DNA of 64,000 bases, taken from positions 90,079,736 to 90,143,735 of the forward strand of contig CM060177.1 in assembly GCA_030549775.1 (NCBI GenBank). Reading direction: 5' to 3'. Position numbers and translations under genes: made by a program. The stretch is from Tamarix chinensis. Taxonomy: Eukaryota; Streptophyta; Magnoliopsida; Caryophyllales; Tamaricaceae. Within the stretch, counting starts at the first letter, position 1. Every line of letters begins with the position of its first letter. The notes under the pieces are model-generated. The model ran no database searches. It was not told the DNA's origin and saw only the letters and a list, made by a program, of their open reading frames with translations. Shown one piece after another: positions 1-12,830 of this stretch.

Positions 1-355
1 ACATGAATTAACACACATCAAGTGGCCTTAATTTATGGGGTATTACACCTTAATATGATTCTCATATGCCGACATTAAAGTAGGAAGTGCCAAATATAAA
101 ACCCTTCATATTATCAAATTAAATTTTTTTGCATAATGTTAAAGCGTTAAAAACCTAAATCAAGGGATGTTACCACTACATCAAATATAAGAGAGGTTTG
201 TTCATTCATGTAAATAATTTCAAATGTAAAGATAAATGAAACTAAACGAGCCCACAATATGATGGAGCTAGAATAAAGTGACAATAATATAGATGGTGAT
301 ATGCCAATATTTATAAAATTTATAAATTATAGGAAAAAGATTTGAGAGTTTAGAT

Positions 356-386
<31 letters not shown>

Positions 387-600
387 CAATGCATTAGCCA
401 AAATCTATCTATACAGTTTAACCTAACTTTTAGATACAAAAGATAATTTCCCCAAGAAATGGTTGTTTATAGGACCACAATATCATTCTTAGTAGGTAGT
501 ACCATACTCAATTCACCGAGTTATTGATGTTCTCACCGGTGATCATAGCCAGTGAGTCGACTGTGGCTACTAATTTGAGAAGGGGATCCATTTTAGCATC
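1..600. other. AT-rich flank without recognised gene
   Basis: I see no conserved coding sequence here. The stretch is AT-rich and holds a TA dinucleotide microsatellite at about 360-387. A string resembling a Ty3 LTR end (GGGGTATTACA, ending at 47) is visible, but no primer binding site follows it. The 5' LTR and gag start of the element that begins to be readable near 600 should lie in or left of this stretch. Confidence 0.4.
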
Positions 601-3600
601 TAAAGGAAGATGGGTGTCATGGCTCTTCAGAACATGATCATATTATATGAGAGGGCGTGTACCACCAGCACATTGGTTCAGAAGTACACTTTCATTTTAG
701 GCAAAAGGAAGTAGGAAACAAAGGGTTATGGAGGTAGAATGTAGTTCTGGGGAGGTGGAACTCTAGGGGCTCCACCAGCGAGATCAAATCTAGCCTTAAG
801 GTGGCCAATTTCACTACTAGAGTTAGATGGGCGGTTAGAGCAGATTTTTGTGTTGGGCGAGGCACTTCATGTGTCGATTATATGGACGAGACCATCTAGG
901 GTGAGATTGTTAGGGCACTCCGGTTTGGTGCATGATGTGTGGTTAGCTAGGACACTGGTATTTTGAGTGCTAGCATCTATAGGTTCAATACCAGCAATAG
1001 GGATAACTAATACTGCACCATCAGGCATACCAACCATAATAGTAATGGGCCTACCAGCCACAACGGGTAGATATAGTAGAGGCCACCTATTCAGGCCAGT
1101 GTTCAGTGTAGGGAGGATAAGGGGAGATCGTAGGGGCCTCGCTCATTTCCTTAAGGAGGAGGACAAACCTAGGGTTCTGGAGAGTATTGTAGAGGATACA
1201 AGGGATGACAATCAAATAGGTGCATGAATGTCATCGGCGAGGCAAAGCCTGATCGAGAGTTAGATGTGGTCACTAGAACGTTTCCATCCTTTCGTTACCA
1301 TCTTATGTGTTTTTCAATTCAAGGGCATCTTTATCTTTTGTGTCTTCTTCATTTATTACAAAATCTACTTTATCTCCATCTTTAATTGTATTTATTTTTG
1401 TAATGTTGCCTTTTAGGGATAGATTGGATTGCACAAGAATCTACTAGGACGTGGCCTGCTAGATAATTGGGGTAGACTTCCTAGATACTTGGTTGAGATG
1501 GACCTTCAGGACTTTGACGTTATCCTAAGGATGGATATGTTGGGGAGGTACAACACAATGATATATTAGTCACAAAAGCAATTCATGTTGAAGGGACCTC
1601 AAGGTGCTAGGGTCTCTTATCAGAGATTCAAGCTTAAACCTTCAACAAAGGTTATATCTACTCATACACTATATTCGTTGGTGCGGAGGGGTTACCCCAT
1701 GCATTTGTGTGGACTTCAGGAGATGAATAAGGATGTTTTAGCTTTAGAGAATATTTTGGTTACCCGAGAGTTACCTAATATATTTTTGGAGGAGATCCCA
1801 GGTGTGCCACGAGTACATAAGATAGAATTCACTATTGAGTTGGTACTTGAGGCCGAGCTTATCTCAAAGGCACCCTATTAGATGGCACCAGTAGAGTTAT
1901 GAGAGTTGAAGACTCAGTTTGAGGACCTAGTGGATCACAGATACATTCGCCCAAGTGTGTCTCCATAGGGAGCACCAGTTCTATTTCTAAAGAAGAAGAA
2001 GGATGTGATCATTCATCTATGCATTAACTATACGAGTCTGAACTAGTCGACAGTGAAGAATCGTTATCCCTTTCTAAGTATTGATGACTTATTTAACCAG
2101 CTCTAGGGTGCTTTGATCTTCTCCATGATTAACTTGTTTTCGTGATATCATCAATTGCACATCGCCAAGGCAGAAATCATGAAGAAGGACTCTGGGACAC
2201 AGTATAGGTGCTACAAATTTAAAGTGATGGATTTCAAGCTTACCAATGCCCCTATCATATTTATGGACTTGATGACAATGACTTTTTCGCCGTTCCTCTA
2301 TTAGTTTCTTATGGTTTTCATAGACGATATCTTGGTATACTCTCAGAGTAGAGAGGATCACAAGTAGAACCTATGTCCGATATTATCCCTCCTTTGAGAG
2401 CTAAGTTGTATGCCAAAATCTCTAAGTGCAAGTTTTGGCCTCAGGTGGTTTCATTTTTGGGACAAGTGGTGTTAGTAAGAGGATTCGCTATAGATCCTAT
2501 GAAGATTTTGGTAGTGACTGAGTGGATGACACGCACAAGAGTTCCCGAGGTTTGTAGTTTCCTTTGTTTGGTCGAGTACAACAAATGCTTTATTTAGGAC
2601 TTCTCAAATTTAGCTTGTCCCTTGAAAAAAATTCTAAAGAGGACAACTCGATTCTAATAGGATGATGCATGTGAGGGAACATTCCAAGAGTTGAAGCGAT
2701 AGTTGATTAATACATAGGTTTTGACTTTGCTATTGTGATCTTACAGGTTTGAGGTCTACAGTGACACATTGAAGCATGGAATGGATTGTGTATTGATGCA
2801 GCATGGTAAAGAAGTGGATTACGCTTCCTGTTATTTGAAACAACATGAGAAGAAATATCCAATGCATGATTTAGAGTTGGCAACCATTGTTTTCACATTG
2901 ATGATTTGAAGACACTATATGTATGAGACTCGGTAGAGGAGATGATTAGAGTTAAATATGAGGTAGAGGAGATTATTAGAGTTGGTAAACGACTATGATA
3001 TCGAGTTGACCTACCACAAGGGTAAGGCTAATGTTGTTATAGATACTTTGAGTAGGAAAATGACACACTCCTTGATTACTTTTGTGGTAACTAAACGGTT
3101 TCCAGAGGAGCTTAGTGAGATTGGGATGGAGATAATATCTTAGTGAGATTGGTATAGAGATAATATAACATGGTGACTTAGAGGTCCAGATGTGTGCTTT
3201 GATGATTACGTCAATGGTTTTTTATGATATCAAAACGGGACAACCTAGGGATTTTAAGCTTGAGAGGATTTTGTGGAAGATTCAGGACAATCGAGCTGAG
3301 GGTTTCCAAATTCATAAGGATGGTGGCATTTGATTCCGAGGTCGTTAGTGTGTAACTTAGTGTTTCTTGCATCTGAAGAACTAGATTTTATAGGAGGGTC
3401 ACTATACTCCATATTCCATCTACCTAGGAGGGGATAAGCTATATAAGGACCTCAAGAGGATCTATTAGTGGCCTCACATGAAGCGAGAGGTAGCAGAGTT
3501 TGTGTCGAGATGTATGACCTTCCAAAAGGTTAAGATAAAGCATCAGAGACCTACAGTGTTATTCTAACACTTAGAGATTTTAGAATTGAAGTGGGAATCC

Positions 3601-4790
3601 ATCTCAATGGATTTTGAATTTAGGATACTAAGGACTCGAAGCGGGTGCGATAATATCTAGGTGATTGTCAGGAGGTTCACTAAATTAGTTGTGTTTGTGC
3701 CGATGAAGTCAACTTGGCATATAGATTAGTTGCCTAATATGTATATGAGGTTTTTGTTGAGTAGGCGTGGTAAACCTACCGACATAATCTCCGATCAAAA
3801 TTTGAGATTCCTTTTGCACTTTTGAAGGAAGTTGGAGGAGGCTATAGAAACAAGATTACATATGAGTACTACCCTCCACCCAGTTATAGACGAGCAGATG
3901 AAGATGACTATTCAAACACTCAAGGATATGCTATGTGCTTTTTTTTTGGACTTTAGGAGTAGTTGGGATGATTTTCTACATTTGGTTGAGTTCTCATGTA
4001 ACAATAGTTATCATGCTAGCATATAGATGATACCCTTTGAGCCAATGTACGGACATAAGTACCGGATACCCTTGTATTATAGCGACATTAGCGAGATTGT
4101 GGTACTTAGAGCCAAGATGATTAAGGAGATGACTCAGTAAGTTTAGTTGATCCAATACTGGATGAGAGTAGCTCAGAGTCACCAAAAGAGCTACACAGAT
4201 CATAAGCACTGTAGTGATAAATTTGAGGCTGGTGATAGAGTTTTGTTGAGGGTTTCACCCACTAAATGAGTGCAGATGTTTGGTTGGAAGGTTAAGTTGA
4301 GCCTGAGGTATATTGTTTCTTACAAAATTCTTGATAGGATTGGCGAGGTTGTATACTGCCTAACACTTCCAACAGAGTTGGCCCGAGTTCATATTGACTT
4401 CCACATCACCTAACTGAGGTAGTACGTTGAAGATTCGTCCCATATGATTAGACTAAATAAGGTTGAGCTTTATGACTCTTTTTCTTATGAGGAGAGGCCT
4501 TTACTAATTCTCAACACTTAGATTCAATGGACCCAGATGAGTTCAATTCCACTTGTGAAGGTTCTTTGAAGCCAACATGGAGTAAAGGAGGTAACTTAGG
4601 AGACCGAGAAGGATATGCTCGAGTTGAACCCCAAGTTCTTTCACTCAGGTGTGTTAGGTTTTGTGTTCTCTTTTTTTTTATTAAGAACGTAGTCCTTAGT
4701 AGTATAGTAGCAAATTCACTAGAGTTAACCACTAGGGTCACCATCCTTTTTCTCTTCTTCCCCACCCTTAACTTTTGACTTCGGGGACGA
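600..4790 (+). pseudogene. Tekay/Del-like Ty3 chromovirus gag-pol, heavily eroded
   Basis: Reading the three + frames gives fragments of a Ty3/gypsy polyprotein in normal order. A gag-tail/protease region lies at about 1215-1560 (DVILxMD-like string near 1520). Reverse transcriptase lies at about 1800-2560 (RPSVSP, NAPIIFMDLM, VFIDDILVYSQS). RNase H lies at about 2750-3060 and integrase at about 3370-4130. An integrase tail with the SYEERPLLIL and IPLVKVL strings, typical of Tekay/Del chromoviruses, follows to about 4700. The RT active site reads FIDD. The integrase Glu of the HPQTDGQSE-type motif has become Lys. There are many in-frame stops (TAG and TGA in place of Trp, Gln and Arg codons) and several frameshifts, so it cannot encode a working protein. 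The family is confident, the clade moderately so. Confidence 0.85.
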
Positions 4791-4801
4791 AGTATCTTTA
4801 T

Positions 4802-4814
4802 AAAGGGGTAGTGA
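4802..4814 (+). other. Polypurine tract of the Tekay-like element
   Basis: The purine-rich run AAAGGGGTAGTGA directly precedes the TGTAATACCC start of the 3' LTR, the expected place for plus-strand primer formation in reverse transcription. Confidence 0.65.
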
Positions 4815-7069
4815 TGTAATACCCAAAATTTAGCTAAACCTAATCTTAATTAATTAATATCGTAACCTAATTCTAACCTTGGAAAATTTATTTTTATATC
4901 TTACCCTATCTCCCAAACTTGTGACATTGCTACCATCCCTTGGCTCGGCACACTTTACCACTCCTCCTCCCTTATTTGTGCTAGCTCTTCCAAAGTGGTA
5001 TGTCTCGATTTAATACTCCCTTCCTAAACCCTTCCAAAACCCTTCCATTTCCTTAAAATTTCCTTAATGACATGTTTTAATCCATATTTTTAATTTGTAT
5101 GCATATTTTTATATTATACCATATTATTGTTATTATGCAAATAAATATATGTTTGTTAATGCTATGATATGTGGTTAATATTATATGATAGAAAATGAGT
5201 AATTAAATACTATGTGGTATTGTTATTTTTTGTGGAAAACCCCCTAGTGTGAAATATGGTTGCATTCTGGGTTTATAAATGGTATGATGAGTGTAAAATG
5301 AGTATAATAAGGTCTATGAAGAAAAATACAAATTTGGGATTTGCGTGAAAAAAGAAATGTGTTATCAATAAGGGCATTTTGGTTTACATGTGCTAAATAT
5401 GAAAAGCATAAAATTTTCAGGGGGCATATCATCTAAATTATGCTAAGGAATTTATATGAAGTGTTTATAGTAGCTGTCAATGACCTAAGTTTGATAAAGT
5501 ATGAAAATGGCTTGAATTGAAAATAGAAACTCTAAAACGAGAAGGCCATTATCACATGTGTGAAATGGTAGAGTTAGACTAAGAAATCCAAATATGATGT
5601 TAAAATTAGTATTCTAGGGATGTATATTAAATATGGTAATTATTTGATCCCTATGAGAAAAGTTATGATGGATTTGTGAAATTAGGATTTATAAGCCCCA
5701 TAATAGTAACTGATGAGTTAGGGTTATTATTACATGTGTAAGACCTTAGAGTTAAGCCTTAAAGTTCATGTATGTTGGTAATAATAATAAGTGAGGAAGA
5801 TGTACTAAGTTTGGTGGTAAAAGAGTAATAGAAGAAGAGTTATGATAAAAGTGTGAAATTAGGGTTTTGGGGAAATATAAGGATCTTAATCCTAGATAAT
5901 GGCCTTATGATCTCATAATGTGTCTTAACTATTGCAAACTTGTTCTCTACTTGTCAAATTAAACATGAATAAGAATTTAATCTTTTAAAGTGAAATATCA
6001 CATGAGGCAAGCCAAGGTGTTTATGGGTCTGTTCCATCAAACGATAATAGTGGCTCAGGTATTTCATCCTTGCAAGGTATTTCTGACCGTTCCACTAGTT
6101 TAAGAATTGTGGCTTAGGAGAGTTTTTACCTAAGGGATGTTTTATGAGTCCATTACACAGAACAATAATAGTGGCTCAAGTGTGTTTTCCTTGAGAGTTG
6201 CTTCAGTTCGTTCCACCAAATTAATAATAGTGGGGCCCTATACTCATCATGAATAAGAATGATTTGAGATAAGTAAACTAATGGAAAATATATTAATGAT
6301 TTGAAGTGGAAGAGTACGTAAGTTAGGAGCAAGGTGTAGGGTCAGTTCCACCAGACAATAATAGTGGCTCAAGTGTGTTGTTCCTATCAGGTACTTCAAA
6401 CCATTCCATTGGCTTAAGAATTGTTGGGTCCCTCAACTTAATGTAAATAAAAGAATAAAAATGGTTATATCTTATAAAGAGGCCTAGATCAGTACTTACC
6501 TTGTGATACTTTATGCATTTTGTACATGTACTTATTAGCTGCTATAAATGTATGTACTTAACTATATCCCTAACTCAATAGTATTGTTACCTTGCTTGGT
6601 ATGTATTGTGTTGACCATTATTTTCATGGGTGATGCTCATTCTCATGGGGAAAGGACCCTAATGCTTTTGTGCAGGTCTATGAAGAGCAGTTAGATGATT
6701 TCACTACCTTTGATGTATTGTATGGGGATGAGTGACTTTTCTTGTACTGGGTGTTTGGACAAAGATTCATGTTATCTGGATGATGTTTTTACATGGATAC
6801 CTTTTGGAATCTTCAACCCATGATATCCGTTTTTGTTGTATTTTCTTAATGTATCCTAGAGTTAATCTCCACAATCATAATTATATATATAAATCTTTTC
6901 TCATTTCTAATTACTCTATTTACTCTGAATGGTTTTAGCCTTGTGATTGATGTAAAGATAATATGGTAAGCCAGACTTACATCAATTACGACATTAACAC
7001 CCGGTATGTTGATTATATGCTTTTACTGTAAAATAAAAATTTTCAATAGTAAAAAATTAGGGTGTTACT
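4815..7069 (+). repeat. 3' LTR of the Tekay-like Ty3 element
   Basis: It starts with TGTAATACCCAAAATT right after the polypurine tract and ends near 7061-7069 with GGTGTTAC. The final A of the usual TTACA end is changed to T. At about 2255 bp the length fits long chromovirus LTRs. At 6030-6440 it holds about six spaced copies of a motif of the type TTCCAC-N-ATAATAGTGG, also found in reverse orientation in the LTRs at 10626-16006 and 18131-22066. The 3' edge lies directly against RNase H coding sequence of a different element. The 5' LTR is not in the window, so no target duplication can be checked. Confidence 0.75.
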
Positions 7070-8690
7070 CAAGGTCTAACAACAACTCCTATGATAAAGA
7101 TCTTTATGTTATTATTAGGACTTTAGATCATTGGTCATACTATTTTAGACCATCACAATTTGTATTGCATACCGATCATGAATCCCTAAAGCGTATAAAT
7201 GGGTAGCATGAACTTAACCTTAGGCATGCTAGGTGGGTAGAGTTTTTACAATCTTTCTCACTTGTAGCTAAGCATAAGAGTGGTAAAACAAATGTTTTGG
7301 TGGATGCCCTTTCTAGGAAATATTGCATGTTAACATTATTAGAAGCACAGATCCTAGGATTTGGGTGTTTAAAGAAACTATAATAGCAGGATGAAGACAT
7401 TACAAGCTACTTGGAACATCAAGGGAAGGATCAGGGTCAAGACAAGGCTTGAGGTCCATACCTAGTTCAAGAAGGGTTCCTTTTTGAAGACAACAAGTTA
7501 TGCATCTCGAAGTGATCCATCATAAAACTACTGATTTGTGAAGTGCATGGAAGAGGTATAACAAGACATTTTGGTATTAACAAAACTTGTAATGTACTTG
7601 AGGAACATTTTTATTGGACTAAGATGGTAGGAGATGTACAATCTCTAGTGGCAAAGTGCTCTACTTGCCAAAGATCTAAGAGTTACTTCCATCAAGGACT
7701 CTATACCCCCTTACCTATCCCACACCATCCTTAGGATCATATGAGTATAGATTTCATAGTGACATTGCCTAAAACACAAAGGAAAAATGATGCCATTATG
7801 GTGGTCATATATCTATTTTCTAAGACGACCCATTTTGCCTCCTGTCATAAGACGACTGTTGCCTCTTATATTGCTGATATTTACTATAAAGATATAATTC
7901 GGTTACATGGTATCCCAAATACAATAGTCTCCAATTGGAATACTAAGTTTTATAGCTCTTTCTAAAAAAAACTTGTGAAGGTTACTAGGTATTAAACGTA
8001 TCTTTATTATCGCCTGTCACCCACAAACTGACGACCAAACTAAATTCACCAATCACACTATCACAATGCTCGTAAGGAATTTGGTTCACAAATCCTTGAG
8101 AGATTGTAACACCAAGCTAAGCCACGCAAACTATATAGAATCGCTCTCCCATTATGTCATCGGTCATTCACGCTTTGAAGTGTTGTATGGAGTGAATCCC
8201 ATCACTCCATTGATCTCATTCCCCACCCCATCAAGTCACAAACTAGTTTTGAAGCAAAGAAAAGGACTATCAAATTCAAAAAAGTGCATAAACAAGTAAG
8301 GGCCATGATTGAAAAGACTAGCAACATGAATAAGAAGAAAGCAAACAGGCCCAAAAAAGAGAACATTTTTCAACCAGGTGATTTGGTTTGGCTTCATCTT
8401 TAAAAAAAGGTTTCCTTCTAAGAGGAAGAAAAATCTCATGTCAAGAAGTGATGGACCTTTCAAGATTTTGGAAAGAATTAACAATAATGCATATAGGCTT
8501 AAACTTCCAAAAGAAATGGGGAATATGTCAAACACATTTAATGTGGGAGGCTTACTTCCTTATTTACATGATAAACCTCATAAAGATGAATAAGAGTCCT
8601 TTCAATAATGGGAGGATGATGCAGGAGAATCTCCCTCAAATGATAATAACAAGGATAATCTACTTATTAATTTTTCCAAGATAGAATAAT
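7070..8690 (+). pseudogene. Second Ty3 chromovirus: RNase H, integrase and tail remnant
   Basis: The sequence picks up inside RNase H (YDKDLY, HTDHESLK, VDALSRKY at about 7095-7325). It continues into the integrase zinc finger (about 7540-7680, HHCC spacing with CSTCQRSKS) and the catalytic core (7741-8060, MSIDFIV), then a tail (8280-8595, FQPGDLVWLH, DGPFKIL, NTFNVGGLLPYL). Of the catalytic acidic residues, the first Asp remains, the second lies in an SNWNTKF string where Asp is expected, and the Glu in HPQTDDQTK is Lys. Stops and frameshifts are scattered through it. The wording is closest to CRM/Reina-type chromoviruses. The upstream protease and RT are missing, consistent with the Tekay-like element having inserted into RNase H. 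Confidence 0.8.
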
Positions 8691-9839
8691 TCAAAACTCT
8701 TTTTACTAGGATTAATGGGTTTACAAGATTATTTGAAGCCATGAAAAGCCATGTAATACCAAAATAAAAGCCATAAAATCCACACTTTCAAGGCTCTATA
8801 AAGCTATATTTTTATGGCTCCATTATGGCTTTTATATGGCTCCACAAAACCAAGACAATTCTCGACCCCACGCAACACCTTTAACCGATTCTGCACCCTT
8901 GTAGTAGCCATTTCGTGGATAGATTCTAAGGAGCATCGGGAAGATAATTATGGGAAAATCAAGGCCTCAAATATATCTTGAATTGTGGAAGAAGCAACCC
9001 CCATTTTTAGCACTCAAATTCAGCCTACTAAATGGCCATCCATCCATCCATCAACTTGCACTCAACTTGTTTTTTTAATAACCTTTCTTAGTTAGAATGG
9101 TTAAAGAGTGTTGTTAGACTTTATTAAAGTGAAATTTGTGTTTTATAAGTACTTTTCATAGGTTGTAAGCAGCAACCATCTTCTGATGGGGAGCTAAGAT
9201 GGTCAAAATTTAGCATAGCTAAATTTAGTAGCTTATCAACCTTAGTTAATATGTATTAGTATAACCTATGGTTGAGGTGCAACAAAATTTGCTCATTATG
9301 TGTTAGAAGTGTAGTTTGTAATTTGCTAAAGTGTAATGCCCTCTATATAGAGGTTAAAAGTTGAATAAATGGGCACTTCTTTTTGGCTAAAAATTGGTGG
9401 TTTTTATCGACAATAAAATTCTCTTAAGGCTTAGAGTTAGTCTTGTATTATCCTCCAAAATCTTATGCCATCTATGCTAAGAGTTGAAACCATTGGTTAG
9501 TGTAAGTGCTTAACCTTGAATGTATTTCAAGATTAAGTTCTTCTCATTCTCTTCTTAATCTCTTCAAAAATTATGTTTTGATGGAATATTACCCAATTCC
9601 ATCACTAATAATTAGCTTAATCCAATATGTTTAGCATTATGCATCAATAAACCATAGTTTTAATATTGACATTGCATGAAGTGAGAGATTCCTAATTTTG
9701 TATCCAAGTGTTTTACCTATCAAAAGTTTAAGTTTAAATACTATTCACTAGTGAAACTTGTGTATCCTTTCAGTAATCGTGGTTATAAATAGAATTTGAT
9801 CTCCGTGAATTTTGTTAATGGATTGTTGAATACTAGAAT
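8691..9839. other. Probable 3' non-coding part of the 7070-8690 element
   Basis: There is no open frame. A weak match to the chromovirus tail downstream of the integrase (TR-x-K-x-FK-type string near 8680-8740) suggests the first part is the untranslated 3' region of the preceding element. Several GGCTCCA/ATGGCT repeats occur at 8740-8850. I could not place an LTR edge. The rest is ordinary AT-rich sequence. Confidence 0.3.
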
Positions 9840-9983
9840 TTAATGTGATATTATTGGTTTATTGTTAACCATTTGACTAAGTTGGGAGGTTTCATTCCGA
9901 TGACGTCTACCTAGAAAATGGATTAGTTGGCTAGTGTCTATATGAGATATGTGGCAAGTCAACATGGTACACCTATCAACATA
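9840..9983 (+). pseudogene. Short Ty3 integrase core fragment
   Basis: Translation gives an integrase core segment (NHLTK, FIPMTST, HGTPINI) of the Tekay/Del type, with Trp and Gln codons changed to TAG and one indel near 9855. It stops abruptly at a TGTTACATCTC string that resembles a Ty3 LTR start. Only about 45 codons remain. It is probably a third, separate Ty3 copy, since the 600-4790 element has its own integrase. Confidence 0.65.
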
Positions 9984-10625
9984 ATGTTACATCTCATATT
10001 TTGAAAATGCTACCATGAAAGGATATTGGTGATTTAGAAATAAATTTATTTCAATCATACTTTGGTTTACATCCTTTGAGAGTTTCAAAACCCTACAACC
10101 ACTTTCAAAACATTTAATCATTTATTCTTAACCTTTCTTGTTGGGTTAACTCCGATATGACTTTTGAGCTACTTTTCAAACACAAGCTCATTTGAATCAT
10201 TCTAATCTCTCCTTATTTTATTTTATTAACCTTTTCTAGGTCTTCTGGTCATGTTTAAAATGATCAGTGGAGATTGAGATAAAAAAGTATTATCCTTACC
10301 TTATTTACGATTATTCATGTTTTGACTTTTTATTTGTCCATAATTTATGAACCTTTATGGATTATCACATTTTCATTGTTAGGAGATAAAAATAAATTAA
10401 AAATATTTTATATTTATTTTAGTTTTGAATATTAATCACCATTTTTGGCACAACCAATTATTAAAACTTATTGATCTTAACTCTTATGGTATCTAATCAT
10501 TGTGAAATACCAAAGCTCTTCAAAATAATCAGCCAAATCGCTCTTCAAAATAATCAAGACCAAAACCTAAATCTTGATTTATCCTAAAGTACCCCTATAA
10601 TTACATGTGTAATTAACACATTTTT
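9984..10625 (+). repeat. Possible LTR segment left of the large minus LTR
   Basis: It begins with TGTTACATCTCATATTTT, which resembles the start of a Tekay-type LTR, and follows an integrase fragment. No coding sequence is visible. It may continue at 16007 after interruption by the 10626-16006 LTR. No matching LTR end was found, so this stays tentative. Confidence 0.3.
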
Positions 10626-11369
10626 TATAACACCCCAAAATTTACTACTTTTTTTTTAAGTGGAATAATTTAAATTTTGAAACCCGTGAATTCTGGGGAT
10701 GTTACCGCCACACTTAGTACCAAGCCAGTTCTCTCCGACCGTTTCAGTACCAAGTGCTAAGGCTAAGAAAAGATTAACAATCAATTATAAATTAAGATAA
10801 ACTAAACTTCAAATAAGCATTAAACGATTGTAAAACAAAATCAGAGTACGCATAAAGAATTGTAATTCATTTCCAAAAAAGAAATAAGCTTACAACCGAT
10901 GAAAGGTTCATTTAAAATACTCAATCGAGTAATAAATCATAAGAGGGTAAATTCGATACACAAGACATAGCAGAAGAAGATAAAATAACAAGAAGAGGAA
11001 ATATGGCCACGACACTCTCAAACCTTGAGCCAAAATATGCTCAACATTTAGCCCTGCCGGATGTCTCGCCCACCTGTACAAAGTCAGAAGGGCATACTAC
11101 TCATGGGAATGAGTGGCACCTATGGAAAGGGTAATTAGTACGCTACATACCGAGCAAGGTAACTGAGGACTAAGGCCAACACATAAAATCACATAAACCA
11201 TGCATAAGAATAAAAAACATTATCACCAACATAATATCATAATTGCATACGACCATCCAGCTAAAAGTATAAAGGCCCATATATAATCCGATTCAATTAC
11301 TTAATTAATCTCTTATCAGAAGTCAATTCACACCATACTTTTTATCAAATCCATGTGAGTATGGGAACC

Positions 11370-11720
11370 CCACTATTATAGCCGGTGGACCGGAAACACA
11401 CAAGGCATAAAGCTCCTGACCACTATTATAGCCGATGGATCAGTCTCCAGGATACCGTAGTACCTAGCCACTATTATTTGCCGGTGGACTGGTCTGGCCC
11501 TTACTCGCATGGTGTTCCACTGTAAGTACTTAGTTTCTTTCCCATGTCTTGGCACAAATATGTTCGGTTCTGTTGAGTACAGAATCCCCCACTATTATAG
11601 CCGGTGGACCGAAAACGCATAGGTACAAAGCCTGACCACTATTATTACCAGTGGACTGGTTACACATAGGACATCATGCCCTAACCACTATTATATGCCG
11701 GTGGACAGGTCTAGGCCCGG
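11370..11720 (-). repeat. Array of CCACTATTAT-N-CCGGTGGA motifs
   Basis: Six copies start at about 11372, 11432, 11470, 11591, 11638 and 11687. Each can fold as a hairpin with a CCAC/GTGG stem. The array lies about 745-1095 bp from the LTR 3' end in sense orientation, the same relative place as in the other two LTRs of this window. Confidence 0.75.
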
Positions 11721-11939
11721 CTCAACAATCTTTCACTTTACATGATTAATGTCTTAAGTATATTATTCAAAAGCTTTATCCCTAGACATGCATGAATCAC
11801 TCCTTTTACACTTATCCTCCAAAAGCCTCATCCCACATTATAAGACTCAAATACTCCTTGAACTTACATCCTCCCTCCTTATTTTAACTCACATTAGAAC
11901 CCATCTCCCATATTCATCATCATACTTTATTCCCTAAGT

Positions 11940-12240
11940 ACGCACATGTTACCACCAAACCCTAATTAGCCATATCAAAACCCTAGTTAACCACACCAAA
12001 TCCTAGTTAACCACTTCAACCCTATTTCACCACAACAAACCATAATTAACCATTCCAAATCCTAGTTAATCAAAACAAACCACAATTAGCCACTCCAAAC
12101 CCTAATTAATCACAACACTCCACACATCATACATCATAAATTCCACCCTCATAATTACACTTTAATCACCAAATACACATGATACCACAAAAACCCTAAG
12201 CAGCCATACCAAACCCTAATTGTCCACACAAACCCTAACT
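11940..12240. repeat. CCCTAATTA-type minisatellite
   Basis: Degenerate units of about 20-27 bp, of the type CAAACCCTAATTAGCCA, repeat across this stretch of the LTR. Each carries a telomere-like AACCCTA core. Confidence 0.55.
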
Positions 12241-12409
12241 CGGTCTCCTACGTACCCTTATATTACTCCACGTATTATTTTTTATCCAAAGTGTTCCAAC
12301 ACCCAAACAACACTTACATTAATTTCCTCACATCCCAAATCAACTTTCCATATGTAAACTTTACTCCCATGAAGACTTTACACATCCTATGTAACCTCTC
12401 GAACTTTTC

Positions 12410-12830
12410 ATGCAAACCCTAAGTCCATCCATACGAAACCCTAAATTCTTTCATGCAAAACCAAAGATTTCGTCATATAAAACCCTAAATTCAATCCACA
12501 CAAAACCAAAGATTCATCCATACCAAACCTTAGATTCAAACCATATAAAACCCAAAGATTCATCCATACCAAACCCTAAATTCAAACCATATAAAACCCA
12601 AAGATTCATCCATACCAAATCCTAAATTCAGTCCATACCAACCCAAAGATTCATCCTTACCAAACCCTAAATTAGATTCTCCCATATAAAACTATAGATT
12701 AGATTCTCTCATACAAAACCATAAATTAGCTTCTCCCATACAAAACCATAGATTAAATTCTCCCTCATGAAACCATAAATTAGATTCTCCCATATAACAC
12801 CATAAATTAGATTATTCCACACGAAACCCT
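12410..12830. repeat. Two adjacent minisatellites with AAACCCTAAA cores
   Basis: From 12410 to about 12665 a unit of about 47 bp (ACCAAACCCTAAATTC plus a CCCAAAGATTCATCC half) repeats. From about 12666 to 12830 a different unit of about 37 bp (TTAGATTCTCCCATA plus AACCATAAA) repeats. An open frame across the first block is an artefact of the repeat length. Confidence 0.7.

Noticed and set aside
1..60. A possible LTR 3' end (GGGGTATTACA ending at 47)
   Set aside because: No primer binding site or gag follows, and the LTR start lies outside the window.
12410..12625. A 71-codon frame with repeated KPKIHPYQT-like text
   Set aside because: It is a minisatellite read in one frame.
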